Shown here in pieces: positions 55,016-64,000 of a DNA stretch of 64,000 bases. Each line of letters begins with the position of its first letter. The stretch's first letter is position 1. Below the pieces are notes generated by a model that saw nothing but the letters and a program-made list of their open reading frames with translations, searched no databases and was not told where the DNA came from. The position numbers and the translations under genes were made by a program. This stretch comes from Glycomyces terrestris (GTDB lineage: Bacteria > Actinomycetota > Actinomycetes > Mycobacteriales > Micromonosporaceae), in assembly GCF_003933745.1 (NCBI RefSeq), contig NZ_RSEB01000001.1, positions 930,001-994,000 of the forward strand, given 5' to 3'.

Positions 55016-55466
55016 AGCGTCCTTGTGCGGTCTCGGCGAGCATGCGCAGGCCGGTGATGATCCCGCCGGCGAGCTGGCCGGCGCCGAACGCGGCCTCCAT
55101 CGAGAAGACCACGAGGGCCGCGGAGCGGTCCGGGATCTTCTCCTGGGCGAGCCGGCCGGTGACGATCTCCAGCTGCCGCTGCTCGGGCGAGACGGCGATG
55201 AGCACGGAGCGCTCCGGGTCGGCGAGCCGGTCGTGCAGCGCCTCGGCCGCGCCCCGCACCGGGTCGTGCAGCGGGCCGACGTAGACGCTGTAGTGCAGGC
55301 CGCCGCCGTCGCGCTCGGCGACCGACAGGGCCTCGTCCAGGTGCAGGAGTTCCTTCACGTCGAAGGGGCCCTCCAGCATCGGCTGGCGCATGAGCTCGGG
55401 GCTGCGGTCGACGCCCTCGACGATGCCGTCGGTGGTGGCGACGGCGACCTGGTTACCACTTGCCAT
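55014..55466 (-). CDS. DUF5130-family protein
   Basis: The protein has 150 residues, the size of the DUF5130 family, which belongs to the TPM-like fold. The middle shows the SVYVGPLHDP motif, the ALHDRLADPERSVLIAV segment and the EIVTGRLAQEKIPD motif. No enzymatic role is established to my knowledge. The ATG at 55466 overlaps the end of the upstream small gene by 14 bases, so the pair is translationally coupled. GGGAGG is the ribosome-binding site. Confidence 0.82.
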   Translation of the reverse strand: MASGNQVAVATTDGIVEGVDRSPELMRQPMLEGPFDVKELLHLDEALSVAERDGGGLHYSVYVGPLHDPVRGAAEALHDRLADPERSVLIAVSPEQRQLEIVTGRLAQEKIPDRSAALVVFSMEAAFGAGQLAGGIITGLRMLAETAQGR

Positions 55467-55713
55467 GGGAGCCTCCCTTGGGTCCACTGGCGAGCGCCTC
55501 GCCGTGGGCGGCGTCGAGCGCGGCCGCGTGCGAACCGGTGTCGCCGGGCGCCGCCACGCTGCGGGCCACGAACCACACCGGCTTGAAGTCGTAAGGACGG
55601 CCCGCGCGGTAGCGGGACTGCGGCCGCGGGTGCCGCAGGAAGACCACGGTGAACACCGTGACCACGACCAGGATCGGGGCGCCGAACAGAATCAGCCAGT
55701 CCTGGAAATCCAT
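55453..55713 (-). CDS. Single-helix membrane protein, CtaJ-like (aa3 oxidase-associated)
   Basis: The protein has 86 residues: one N-terminal hydrophobic helix (LFGAPILVVVTVFTVVFL), then the motif RYRAGRPYDFKPVWFVA and a Gly/His/Ala tail. The R-Y-R-x-G-x-P-Y/W-x-F-x-P-V-W pattern next to a DUF5130 gene matches what I recall for CtaJ, a small subunit of the aa3 cytochrome c oxidase supercomplex of actinobacteria. The assignment is from memory and unchecked. AGGGGAG lies before the ATG at 55713. Confidence 0.55.
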   Translation of the reverse strand: MDFQDWLILFGAPILVVVTVFTVVFLRHPRPQSRYRAGRPYDFKPVWFVARSVAAPGDTGSHAAALDAAHGEALASGPKGGSHGKW

Positions 55714-55878
55714 TGTTGCTCCCCTAGTTGCAGAGACATGGTGACAACGCCAATGGCAAGCGGGCGCCGCGACCGCTCTCAGCCTAATCCAATTGCGCCC
55801 CTCACATCGCCGCAGGTGGGAAGTACCCGCTCCGCGGAGCGTGCAACCCGGGTTCCCAAGGGGCGGAGGCCGATGGGA

Positions 55879-55930
55879 ACGGGACGGGCCCGCCGGCGGT
55901 CCGAAGACCGTGCCGGCGGGCCCGTCCCGT
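55879..55930 (-). terminator. Terminator of the HNH gene
   Basis: ACGGGACGGGCCCGCCGGC (55879-55897) pairs exactly with GCCGGCGGGCCCGTCCCGT (55912-55930), with an inner GGTC/GACC pair around CGAA. It is a long stem 14 bases beyond the HNH stop on the minus strand. Confidence 0.85.
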
Positions 55931-55943
55931 CCGATGGGGAGCA

Positions 55944-56552
55944 CTACGAGAGGCGGGCGCGCTCCTTCCCGTGGCGGGGCAGCCACGCCTCCCAGGCCGG
56001 GTCGGGACGCCGCTGTCCCCGGAACCCGCGCAGCTGCCAGCCCGAGGGGGGCTTGGGGACGCGCGGGAGCCGCCAGCCGAGCTCGGCCAGGGTCTTGTCA
56101 CTCTTGCGGTGGTTGCAGGGGGCGCACGCCGCCACGACGTTGTCCCACGTGTGCGTCCCGCCGCGCGAGCGGGGCACCACGTGGTCGATCGTCTCGGCCG
56201 AGGAGCCGCAGTACACGCAGCGCCAGTCGTCGCGGGTGAACACGCCGCGGCGCGACGGGCTGGCGCCCACCTGACGGGGGATGGCGACGTAGCGGTTCAA
56301 CCGGACCACCGAGGGGACGGGGATGTGCATGGTTTCGGAGCGCAGAAAACCGTCACCAGGAGTGACGGTTTCGGCCTTGCGAGTGAGCAGCAGCACCGCC
56401 GCCCGCTTCACTGGTATCACGCACAGCGGCTCGTAACTCTGGTTGAGGACCAGCGCCGATCCGAGACCGACGCCGTGCGTGAAGAGATTCGCGTGCACCC
56501 CTGGGGCAGGGTCATCGCTGTCGAGCGTGCTCCTATGTCGAGGACCTATCAC
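55944..56552 (-). CDS. HNH endonuclease-domain protein
   Basis: The protein has 202 residues from the GTG at 56552, which has GGAGG 9 bases upstream on the minus strand. An ATG at 56573 would add seven residues. The N-terminal half is the conserved SALVLNQSYEPLCVIPVKRAAVLLL-type region (written in part), and the C-terminal half is the HNH domain: CVYCG, DHVVPRSRGG and the CAPCNHRKSDKT zinc site. It is a widespread actinobacterial single-copy protein, not linked to a restriction system here. The natural substrate is unknown. Confidence 0.88.
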   Translation of the reverse strand: MIGPRHRSTLDSDDPAPGVHANLFTHGVGLGSALVLNQSYEPLCVIPVKRAAVLLLTRKAETVTPGDGFLRSETMHIPVPSVVRLNRYVAIPRQVGASPSRRGVFTRDDWRCVYCGSSAETIDHVVPRSRGGTHTWDNVVAACAPCNHRKSDKTLAELGWRLPRVPKPPSGWQLRGFRGQRRPDPAWEAWLPRHGKERARLS

Positions 56553-56722
56553 GGTGACGTACCTCCAAGCCATCGGTCCCGTCAAGTTTGACCTATATCT
56601 CAGAAAATTGCACCCTGGTTCCGTGGGATCTTGAATGACGAACGAATATCGTCTGTTCGAACCCCCGGTGGCCTCGGACGGTGCGGTGCCGGGGCCCGTG
56701 CGGCCGGGGTCGGAAGCGGAGA

Positions 56723-57757
56723 ATGGTGAACGTGGAAGTGCTTGCCCAGGCGGAGACGGCGTCCCCCTGCGAGACGGGGTTCAACGCCTGCTCGCTGCTG
56801 TGGCGGATCAGCGACAACAAGGAGTTCGCGGTGGACGCCGGCTCGGTGCTCGACAAGATCGGGCAGGTGCTGCTGATCCTCGTCGTCGCGTTCCTGCTGC
56901 GGTGGGTCGTGAACCGGGCCATCGCGCGGATCATCAAGCAGGTCACCACCATCAAGGGCCCGCAGTCGATCGCGGACCTCGCCGACAAGCTCGGCTCCTC
57001 GAACTCCCGGCGCGAGGAGCTCCTCGGCGACCGGTCGAAGGCGCGGGCCGACACGCTCACCGGCGTGCTCCAGCACGTCGCCGGGATCGTGATCTACACG
57101 GTCGCGTTCATGCTGGTGCTCAGCTCCTTCAACGTGAACCTGGCGCCGATCCTCGCCAGCGCGGGGATCGCCGGCATCGCGATCGGCTTCGGCGCCCAGA
57201 ACCTGGTGCAGGACTACCTGGCCGGGATCTTCATCCTCCTCGAGGACCAGTACGGGGTCGGCGACAACGTCGACGTCGGCGACGCCACGGGCACCGTGGT
57301 CGACATGGGCCTGCGGGTGACCACGCTGCGGTCGCTGGACGGGACACTGTGGTACGTGCGCAACGGCCAGATCCTGCGCGTGGGCAACTCGAGCCAGAGC
57401 TGGGCGTACGTGGTGGTGGACACGCCGCTGCCGCCGACGGCGGACATCGACCGGGCCGGGGAGATCATCACGCGGGTCGCCGAGGAGTTCAAGGACGACG
57501 AGGAGTGGAGCGACCACGTCCTCAAGGCGCCCGAGTACCTGGGCCCGATCGAGATGACGATCGACGAGATCAAGGTGCGCCTGGGCGTGCGGATGACCTC
57601 GGACCAGCAGTGGGCGGCCGGGCGCGAGCTGCGGCGGCGTGTGACCGAGGCGCTGCGCGAGGCCGGGATCATCGACCTGGCGTCGAGCGGGCGGATCTAC
57701 GTGCCGCGCACGATGGCGAACGGCGGGGCGGCCGGGGCCGCGGGCACGACCGCGTAG
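56723..57757 (+). CDS. Mechanosensitive channel, MscS family
   Basis: The protein has 344 residues with three transmembrane helices (about residues 45-70, 110-135, 140-160). The third is the pore helix with the MscS signature region AGIAIGFGAQNLVQDYLAG. The beta and C-terminal domains follow to about residue 330, ending in a Gly/Ala tail. It should open under membrane tension to relieve hypo-osmotic stress. The ATG at 56723 has GCGGAGA directly upstream. A GTG at 56732 is an alternative. It is divergent from the HNH gene. Confidence 0.92.
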   Translation: MVNVEVLAQAETASPCETGFNACSLLWRISDNKEFAVDAGSVLDKIGQVLLILVVAFLLRWVVNRAIARIIKQVTTIKGPQSIADLADKLGSSNSRREELLGDRSKARADTLTGVLQHVAGIVIYTVAFMLVLSSFNVNLAPILASAGIAGIAIGFGAQNLVQDYLAGIFILLEDQYGVGDNVDVGDATGTVVDMGLRVTTLRSLDGTLWYVRNGQILRVGNSSQSWAYVVVDTPLPPTADIDRAGEIITRVAEEFKDDEEWSDHVLKAPEYLGPIEMTIDEIKVRLGVRMTSDQQWAAGRELRRRVTEALREAGIIDLASSGRIYVPRTMANGGAAGAAGTTA

Positions 57758-57841
57758 GCGGATCGGTGATATAGAGCCCATTCGGTGTGACGCGCACCGG
57801 ATCGGCTTTCCACTCGGGGCCGCGGTTGGCACGATTGAAAG

Positions 57842-58270
57842 ATGCCTAGTGACAGCCCGCGGGCGGTTGTGCCCCTCACGCCGACTGGTCAGCCCGCGCC
57901 CACGCAGTCCTTCTACGAGGCGGTGGGCGGCGAGGAGACCTTCGAACGCCTCGTGGACGCGTTCTACGCCCAGGTGGCCGAGGACCCGGTCATGCGGCCG
58001 ATGTACCCGGAGGAGGACCTCCGCCCGGCGGCCCGGCGCCTCAAGATGTTCCTGGAGCAGTACTGGGGCGGGCCCCACACGTACTCGGAGGAGCGGGGCC
58101 ACCCGCGCCTGCGAATGCGCCACGCGCCCTTCGTGATCGGCGAGCGCGAGCGCGACGCCTGGCTCAAGTGCATGCGCACCGCGATGGACGAGGTGGCGCT
58201 GCCGCCGGAGTACGACCGGGTCATGTGGGAGTACATGGAGCGGGCCGCGGACTTCATGCGGAACGCGTGA
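57842..58270 (+). CDS. glbO: Group II truncated haemoglobin (TrHbO type)
   Basis: The protein has 142 residues. The haem proximal histidine is residue 94 (RLRMRHAPF) and the G8 tryptophan residue 107 (DAWLKCM), both diagnostic of group II. The [18 protein letters not shown] motif is fully conserved. It binds oxygen with high affinity and takes part in protection against reactive oxygen and nitrogen species. The last codons MRNA and the stop form the first unit of the tandem repeat that follows. Confidence 0.93.
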   Translation: MPSDSPRAVVPLTPTGQPAPTQSFYEAVGGEETFERLVDAFYAQVAEDPVMRPMYPEEDLRPAARRLKMFLEQYWGGPHTYSEERGHPRLRMRHAPFVIGERERDAWLKCMRTAMDEVALPPEYDRVMWEYMERAADFMRNA

Positions 58271-58401
58271 AGCAAGAGGCTCAGCATGCGGAACGCATGA
58301 AGCTAGAGCGCAGCATGCGGAACGCATGAACCAGAGGCGCAGCATGCGGAACCCGTGCAGCTGAGGCTCAGCACGCGCAACGCATGAACCCGAGGCTCAG
58401 C
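58256..58401 (+). repeat. Five tandem 29-30-bp repeats starting inside glbO
   Basis: Units at 58256, 58286, 58315, 58344 and 58373 share ATGCGGAACGC-type starts and end GAGGCTCAGC or GAGCGCAGC. Unit 1 covers the last four codons and stop of glbO. Units 2 and 3 contain the exact inverted repeat CATGCG-GAA-CGCATG, with imperfect forms in 1, 4 and 5, so each unit can form a small hairpin. A degenerate sixth piece follows. The array then meets a terminator at 58427. Confidence 0.85.
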
Positions 58402-58426
58402 AAGCACACCACGCAATAGCAGACTG

Positions 58427-58472
58427 CGACGCCGGAGGGCGGGACGCGATCGCGTCCCGCCCTCCGGCGTCG
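58427..58472. terminator. Perfect 46-bp palindromic terminator after glbO
   Basis: From CGACGCCGGAGGGCG (58427-58441) through a central GCGATCGC to the exact complement at 58472, all 46 positions are symmetric. It is the longest perfect palindrome I noticed in the window and lies between the repeats and the convergent YbjN gene. Confidence 0.85.
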
Positions 58473-58498
58473 CCGCGTCGTCCCGGACCGGGAACGCG

Positions 58499-58533
58499 GA
58501 AGGGGGCGGACCGCCGTGCGGTCCGCCCCCTTC
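58499..58533 (-). terminator. Terminator of the YbjN gene
   Basis: GAAGGGGGCGGACCGC (58499-58514), loop CGT, and its exact complement (58518-58533) form a 16-bp stem 12 bases beyond the YbjN-family stop on the minus strand. Confidence 0.85.
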
Positions 58534-58545
58534 GGTCGGGAGGTC

Positions 58546-59325
58546 TTACAGGAGCTCGCCTTCGAGCCATTCCACGAACGTGCCCGAGATGGCGGTGCCG
58601 CAGTCGATGAGCTCCTCGAGGAGCGCGGTGGTGATGCCGGGGCGGACGGGGACCTGGATCTCGCCGAACACGGGGAGCGCGCCGGACTCGGTGGGTTCGC
58701 CGAGGTACGCCTTGAGGAAGCGGCGGGTGCGGTTCCACTCGTTCATGGCCGCGTAGCCGCGCTCGGCCCACTCGCGGGGGACGGTCTGGTAGGCGCGGGC
58801 GCGCAGCACCAGGATGTCGGCGTCGGGGCCTTCGGCGCGGACCTGGACGATGTGCCGCTCCCAGAGGGCGACGATGCCCCCGTTCTCGTCGACGAGGTAG
58901 CGGATGTCGAGGCTCTTCAGGGCCGCGATGATCCGGTCGGAGTCGAGCGGGGCGGCCTCGTCGCGGGCGTCGGCCGCGATCTGCTCGAGGTCGGCGATGA
59001 ACTCGGGGTCGATCTCGGCCAGGTCCTGCTTGATGAGGTGCCAGCGCTCGACCTCGGAGATCTGCTCCTCTTCGGGGCCGAGGAGGAGCTGCTCGGCGGT
59101 GAGCTCGTGGCGCAGCTCGCGGGAGGCGAGCTCGAGTTCGAGCTCGACCGCCTCCTCGGGGGCCTCGACCCGGCGCTCGGCGCGGGGGGTCGGCACCGCG
59201 CTGGGCTGGTTGCCGCGGGCCTGCGCGCGCTCGGCGGAGCCGCCGATCTCGCTGTCGGCCTCGGCGACCGCCTCGGTCACCGGGTTGTCTTCTGCGTCGC
59301 GTTTTCTGCTGCGCCACCATGCCAT
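58546..59325 (-). CDS. YbjN-domain protein
   Basis: The protein has 259 residues. The N-terminal third is highly charged (Glu/Arg) and probably disordered or coiled. The YbjN domain spans about residues 130-255: LDIRYLVDENGGIVALWERH, then ADILVLRARAYQTVP and ALPVFGEIQVPVRPG. YbjN proteins are linked to stress and surface phenotypes in enterobacteria, with mechanism unclear. The ATG at 59325 with AAGGCGG upstream is chosen over a longer in-frame extension that lacks a ribosome-binding site. Confidence 0.85.
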   Translation of the reverse strand: MAWWRSRKRDAEDNPVTEAVAEADSEIGGSAERAQARGNQPSAVPTPRAERRVEAPEEAVELELELASRELRHELTAEQLLLGPEEEQISEVERWHLIKQDLAEIDPEFIADLEQIAADARDEAAPLDSDRIIAALKSLDIRYLVDENGGIVALWERHIVQVRAEGPDADILVLRARAYQTVPREWAERGYAAMNEWNRTRRFLKAYLGEPTESGALPVFGEIQVPVRPGITTALLEELIDCGTAISGTFVEWLEGELL

Positions 59326-59677
59326 GGTGTTGTCCGCCTTCCCACCCAAAATGCGAATCACTGGCAGTGCTTGGGTACTTCGTTGGCATTCGTATTGGAC
59401 TGTGCCATTGGTTGTGATTGGTTGTGCTTCGCGGGGCACAGCCAAGTTACGTCGCATTGCAGTGAGCAGACTAGGGACTCGGCGCGACTTGGCACAACCG
59501 TCAGCCAATCCTGACTGAAAGTATGAACCGTCGAGCGTTTGTTCGCAGGCCCGAACGGGGTACTGTCACGGGTTTCATATGTATCAGAGACGGAAGCGCG
59601 GTCCCATCCTCCGGACGTCGGAAATCAGTCACTGAACGGCGTGACCGTCGATCGGGTCGGTCCGGGAGGGGTCCGGG
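59326..59677. other. Relatively AT-rich intergenic region upstream of the YbjN gene
   Basis: These 352 bp are visibly less GC-rich than the rest of the window. They contain the tandem TTGGTTGTGA/TTGGTTGTGC near 59400 and a LexA-box-like TCGAGCGTTTGTTCGC at 59531-59546. The promoter of the minus-strand YbjN gene must lie here. Short plus-strand frames (for example from 59523) are Arg-rich and unconvincing. Confidence 0.45.
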
Positions 59678-60235
59678 TCACAGCAGCGGCAGGCCCCGGT
59701 CGCGTTCCCACACGGCGCCGAAGGTGCCGGAGAGGCCGAGGCGGCGGCCGGCGCGGAGGACCTTGACGGGGTCGTCGCCGAGGAATCCCATGCGGCACAG
59801 GGCGGCGACGAGGCGGACCTGGACGGGGTAGAGGCGGCCGTCGCGCTCGACGGTGAGGGCCACGTGGTCGAGCATGGCGTCGCGCAGGCGGCGGTCGCCG
59901 ACGCCGTGGCCGCGGCGCTCGCGCAGGGCGGCGCCGGCCTTGCGGTCGATGTCGGCGACGTCGGCGGCGGGGACGGTCTCGACGGCCGTCCAGGGCCGCT
60001 GCGGGAGGCGCCCGCGCCAGGCGGCCTCGGGCTGCGCGGCCGGGGTCCCGGCGGCGAGGTCGGCGGCGCGGTAGACGCCGTCGGGGAGGGCGCCGCCGGC
60101 GTCGCGCACGGCGAGGACGCCGATGGGCAGGGTCGCCCACAGGCGTCCGTCGCGGGCGAGGACGGGCGCGTCCGGGTCGAGGCGGGCGACGCGGGCGGCG
60201 AAGGCGAGGCCGTCGCCGGCGGTCAGTCGGTCCAT
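59678..60235 (-). CDS. Conserved hypothetical protein next to the thioesterase
   Basis: The protein has 185 residues, no signal peptide and no membrane segment. It is rich in Ala, Arg and Asp with a LFG-like start (DGLAFAARVARLDPDAPVL). I recognise no domain. The ATG at 60235 lies upstream of the thioesterase stop (13-base overlap), so the two are coupled and probably co-transcribed with ettA. Codon use is like its neighbours. Confidence 0.75.
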   Translation of the reverse strand: MDRLTAGDGLAFAARVARLDPDAPVLARDGRLWATLPIGVLAVRDAGGALPDGVYRAADLAAGTPAAQPEAAWRGRLPQRPWTAVETVPAADVADIDRKAGAALRERRGHGVGDRRLRDAMLDHVALTVERDGRLYPVQVRLVAALCRMGFLGDDPVKVLRAGRRLGLSGTFGAVWERDRGLPLL

Positions 60236-60624
60236 CGCTCGAGGAAGGCCCGCTCGGCCTCGGTGACGCGGCGCGGCCGCTGGGTCTCGGTGTTGAACGG
60301 GACCATGACGGACCTGGCCTTGAGCGCGACCTTGCCGTTCGCGACGAGGTCGTAGGCGAACGTGAACGAGGAGTTCCCGATCCGCTCGACCCAGATCTCG
60401 ACGCTGGTCTCGGCGGGGACCACCACGGGGAGGAGGAAGTCCACCTCGTGGCGGGCGACGACGACGCCCTCGCGGAAGCCGGTGAGGCCGGCCTCCTCGG
60501 CGGTGTCGAACATCATCGCCACCCGCGCCTCTTCGAGCAGCACCATGAACTTGTTGTTGTTGACGTGCCCGAAGACGTCCATGTCCGACCAGCGGAGGGC
60601 GACGTCGACCTTGAATCGGGCCAC
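60223..60624 (-). CDS. Acyl-CoA thioesterase (hotdog fold, 4HBT)
   Basis: The protein has 133 residues. The hotdog-fold motif RWSDMDVFGHVNNNKF carries the catalytic aspartate and the HVNN turn typical of 4-hydroxybenzoyl-CoA thioesterase-like enzymes. It should hydrolyse acyl-CoA esters, substrate unknown. The GTG at 60624 starts 2 bases after the ettA stop, so the genes form an operon. This pairing of ettA with a thioesterase is common in actinobacteria as far as I recall. Confidence 0.9.
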   Translation of the reverse strand: MARFKVDVALRWSDMDVFGHVNNNKFMVLLEEARVAMMFDTAEEAGLTGFREGVVVARHEVDFLLPVVVPAETSVEIWVERIGNSSFTFAYDLVANGKVALKARSVMVPFNTETQRPRRVTEAERAFLERWTD

Positions 60625-60626
60625 GG

Positions 60627-62306
<1,680 letters not shown>

Positions 62307-62464
62307 GCTGATCCTTCGCTGTGCGACGGGCTGTACGGAACTGACCGGTACCAATGATGTCAAGCCCCGGGGGCGTCCGCCAACCAGGGCCTCGCGGGAG
62401 CGTGTGCGTCACCACCACCCCCGGAAACGCCTCCCCCGCTAGGCTTGCGGAAAGGAGGAAAACA

Positions 62465-63895
62465 TTGAGCAACGCATCGTTCATCGTCGTCGCCAACCGC
62501 CTCCCCGTCGACGCCGTCGTCGATGAAGAGGGAAAGAAAACCTGGCGCCGATCCCCTGGCGGCCTCGTCACCGCCCTCGAACCAGTGCTCCAGGCCAACC
62601 GCGGGACGTGGATCGGCTGGGCCGGCATCGCCGGCGCCGCCCCCGAGCCCTTCGAGTCGGACGGCGTCACGCTGCTGCCGGTCGAACTGAGCGCGAACGA
62701 GGTCGAGCGGTACTACGAGGGGTTCTCGAACGCCTCGCTGTGGCCGCTCTACCACGACGCGGTCGAGCCCCGCGTCTTCCGCCGCTCCTGGTGGAAGTCC
62801 TACTACGAAGTCAACGAGCGGTTCGCCGAGGTGTGCGCCCGCGAGGCCGCCCCCGGGGCGACCGTGTGGGTCCAGGACTACCAGCTCCAGCTCGTCCCCG
62901 GCATGCTCCGCGAGCGCCGCCCGGACCTGCGGATCGGGTTCTTCCTGCACATCCCGTTCCCGCCCGTCGAGCTGTTCATGCAGCTCCCCCACCGCATGGA
63001 GATCCTCAAGGGCCTCCTGGGCGCCGACCTCGTCGGCTTCCAGCGGCCGCTGGCGGCGCAGAACTTCCTCGCGCTCACCCGGCACCTGCTCGGCTACCGG
63101 CCCCGCGGGCACTACGTCACCGTCGACGACCGCCTCGTCAGGGCCGACGCCTTCCCCATCTCGATCGACACCGCCGCCAACGAGGAGGTCGCCGGCACCG
63201 AGCGGGTCCGCCAGCGCGCCAAGGAGATCCGCGCCGAACTCGGCGAACCCGAGACGATCATCCTCGGCGTCGACCGGCTCGACTACACCAAGGGCATCGA
63301 GCGGCGCCTCAAGGCGTTCCGCGAACTGCTCGAGGACGGCCGGCTGGAGGTCCCCAAGGCCGTCATGATCCAGGTCGCGACCCCCAGCCGCGAGCGCGTC
63401 GACCAGTACATCGCCCTGCGCGAGCGGGTCGAGCGCGAGGTCGGCCGGATCAACGGCGAGTACGGCCAGGTCGGGCTCCCGGCCGTGCACTACCTGCACC
63501 AGTCCTTCGACCGCTACGAGCTGGCGGCCCTGTACCAGGCCGCCGACGTGATGGCCGTGACACCCCTGCGCGACGGGATGAACCTCGTCGCGAAGGAGTA
63601 CGTCGCCAGCCAGGTCGACAACCGCGGCGCGCTCGTCCTCAGCGAGTTCGCCGGTGCCGCAGGCGATCTGCGGCAGGCGTTTCTCGTGAATCCGCACGAT
63701 CTGACCGATTTGAAAGACGGATTTGTGACAGCGGCGAACGCCTCGGCCGAAGATAAGATGAAGCGAATGCGCGCCATGAGGAGGTACCTGCGCAAGCACG
63801 ACGTCTCCCGTTGGGCCCGCAGCTTCCTCACGGCGCTGGGTGTTCCGGAGCGCAGCGCGGCGTACAATCCGGGCAGCCTGCCCTCCGCCGACTGA
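62465..63895 (+). CDS. otsA: Trehalose-6-phosphate synthase (OtsA)
   Basis: The protein has 476 residues. It joins UDP-glucose (or GDP-glucose) and glucose 6-phosphate into trehalose 6-phosphate. [10 protein letters not shown], the [15 protein letters not shown] and GFFLHIPFP regions, and the donor-binding [14 protein letters not shown] and [14 protein letters not shown] motifs are intact. The start is a TTG at 62465, 6 bases after AAAGGAGG, a very strong ribosome-binding site. A longer in-frame extension upstream lacks one. Divergent from ettA. Confidence 0.95.
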   Translation: MSNASFIVVANRLPVDAVVDEEGKKTWRRSPGGLVTALEPVLQANRGTWIGWAGIAGAAPEPFESDGVTLLPVELSANEVERYYEGFSNASLWPLYHDAVEPRVFRRSWWKSYYEVNERFAEVCAREAAPGATVWVQDYQLQLVPGMLRERRPDLRIGFFLHIPFPPVELFMQLPHRMEILKGLLGADLVGFQRPLAAQNFLALTRHLLGYRPRGHYVTVDDRLVRADAFPISIDTAANEEVAGTERVRQRAKEIRAELGEPETIILGVDRLDYTKGIERRLKAFRELLEDGRLEVPKAVMIQVATPSRERVDQYIALRERVEREVGRINGEYGQVGLPAVHYLHQSFDRYELAALYQAADVMAVTPLRDGMNLVAKEYVASQVDNRGALVLSEFAGAAGDLRQAFLVNPHDLTDLKDGFVTAANASAEDKMKRMRAMRRYLRKHDVSRWARSFLTALGVPERSAAYNPGSLPSAD

Positions 63896-63962
63896 AAAAC
63901 GGCAGGCAGGGGCCGGTAGGCACTCATGTTCCGCAACGACGGTGTTGGAGAGATACGCCACG

Positions 63963-64000
63963 ATGACCGCACCTAGCCCAGAGGGCCGTGCCCCGGAGGG
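63963..64000 (+). CDS. Start of a gene downstream of otsA (partial)
   Basis: An ATG at 63963 follows GGAGAG about 12 bases upstream and opens a frame MTAPSPEGRAPE that runs off the window. Position after otsA suggests a trehalose-phosphatase (otsB) but only 12 residues are visible, so this is a guess from context. Confidence 0.4.
   Translation, partial: MTAPSPEGRAPE

Noticed and set aside
59523-59831. Small Arg-rich frame in the YbjN upstream gap
   Set aside because: Overlaps the 3' end of the hypothetical gene on the other strand and has non-coding composition.

Overview
The window is chromosomal DNA from a very GC-rich actinomycete (Actinomycetota). Third codon positions are almost all G or C, GTG and TTG starts are common, and there is a GlnR-type box before glnA. 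A PimB'-like mannosyltransferase next to a FadD15-like acyl-CoA ligase, and an RDD gene next to glnA, resemble arrangements known in mycobacteria and Streptomyces. A non-mycolate filamentous actinomycete, possibly Glycomycetaceae or a neighbour, would fit, but the genus cannot be fixed from the sequence alone. I see no rRNA, tRNA, CRISPR array, insertion sequence or prophage. Most genes look like stable core or shell genes, ending at GC-rich hairpins without T-tracts.

Layout. 1-8.7 kb: an unidentified gene end, a small membrane protein, a flavin monooxygenase coupled to a degenerate alpha/beta-hydrolase, a divergent P450 and Nudix hydrolase, then the biotin operon bioA-bioF-bioD. 8.7-14 kb: an MFS exporter, a TIGR00300 (ornithine cyclodeaminase-like) enzyme, a secreted beta-helix protein with a LacI-type operator, and ROK glucokinase. 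14-23 kb: fadD with a NarL-type two-component system, a PimB'-like mannosyltransferase, an NYN nuclease, an RDD protein and glnA. 23-31.6 kb: AzlCD, an LPXTG surface protein, an orphan sugar-binding lipoprotein, an MBL hydrolase, a MarR/EamA pair around a striking operator array, and a DrrAB-like ABC exporter.

31.7-43.6 kb: the HrpA helicase, a copper-only SOD-like lipoprotein, an antibiotic-resistance-type ABC-F protein with a structured leader, an AA10 lytic polysaccharide monooxygenase, a MetPS-like sodium symporter and a HelD/HelR-like RNA polymerase-recycling ATPase preceded by a half rifamycin-associated element. 43.6-51 kb: a PASTA kinase, pyrE, a phytanoyl-CoA dioxygenase-family enzyme, an atypical membrane kinase, rpiB and a DUF1015 protein. 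51-64 kb: aminopeptidase N, membrane proteins, a DUF5130/CtaJ-like pair, an HNH protein, MscS, truncated haemoglobin followed by hairpin-containing tandem repeats, a YbjN protein, EttA with a thioesterase, trehalose-6-phosphate synthase and the start of another gene.

Functionally the window mixes central metabolism (biotin, glutamine, pyrimidine, trehalose, pentose phosphate, glucose), envelope biogenesis, two ABC-F translation factors, and protection against drugs acting on the ribosome or RNA polymerase. I found no single large undescribed system. The most interesting items are the catalytically dead hydrolase coupled to the monooxygenase, the half rifamycin element before the HelR-like gene, the tandem hairpin repeats that begin inside glbO, the 15-bp-phased MarR operator array and the ABC-F leader.
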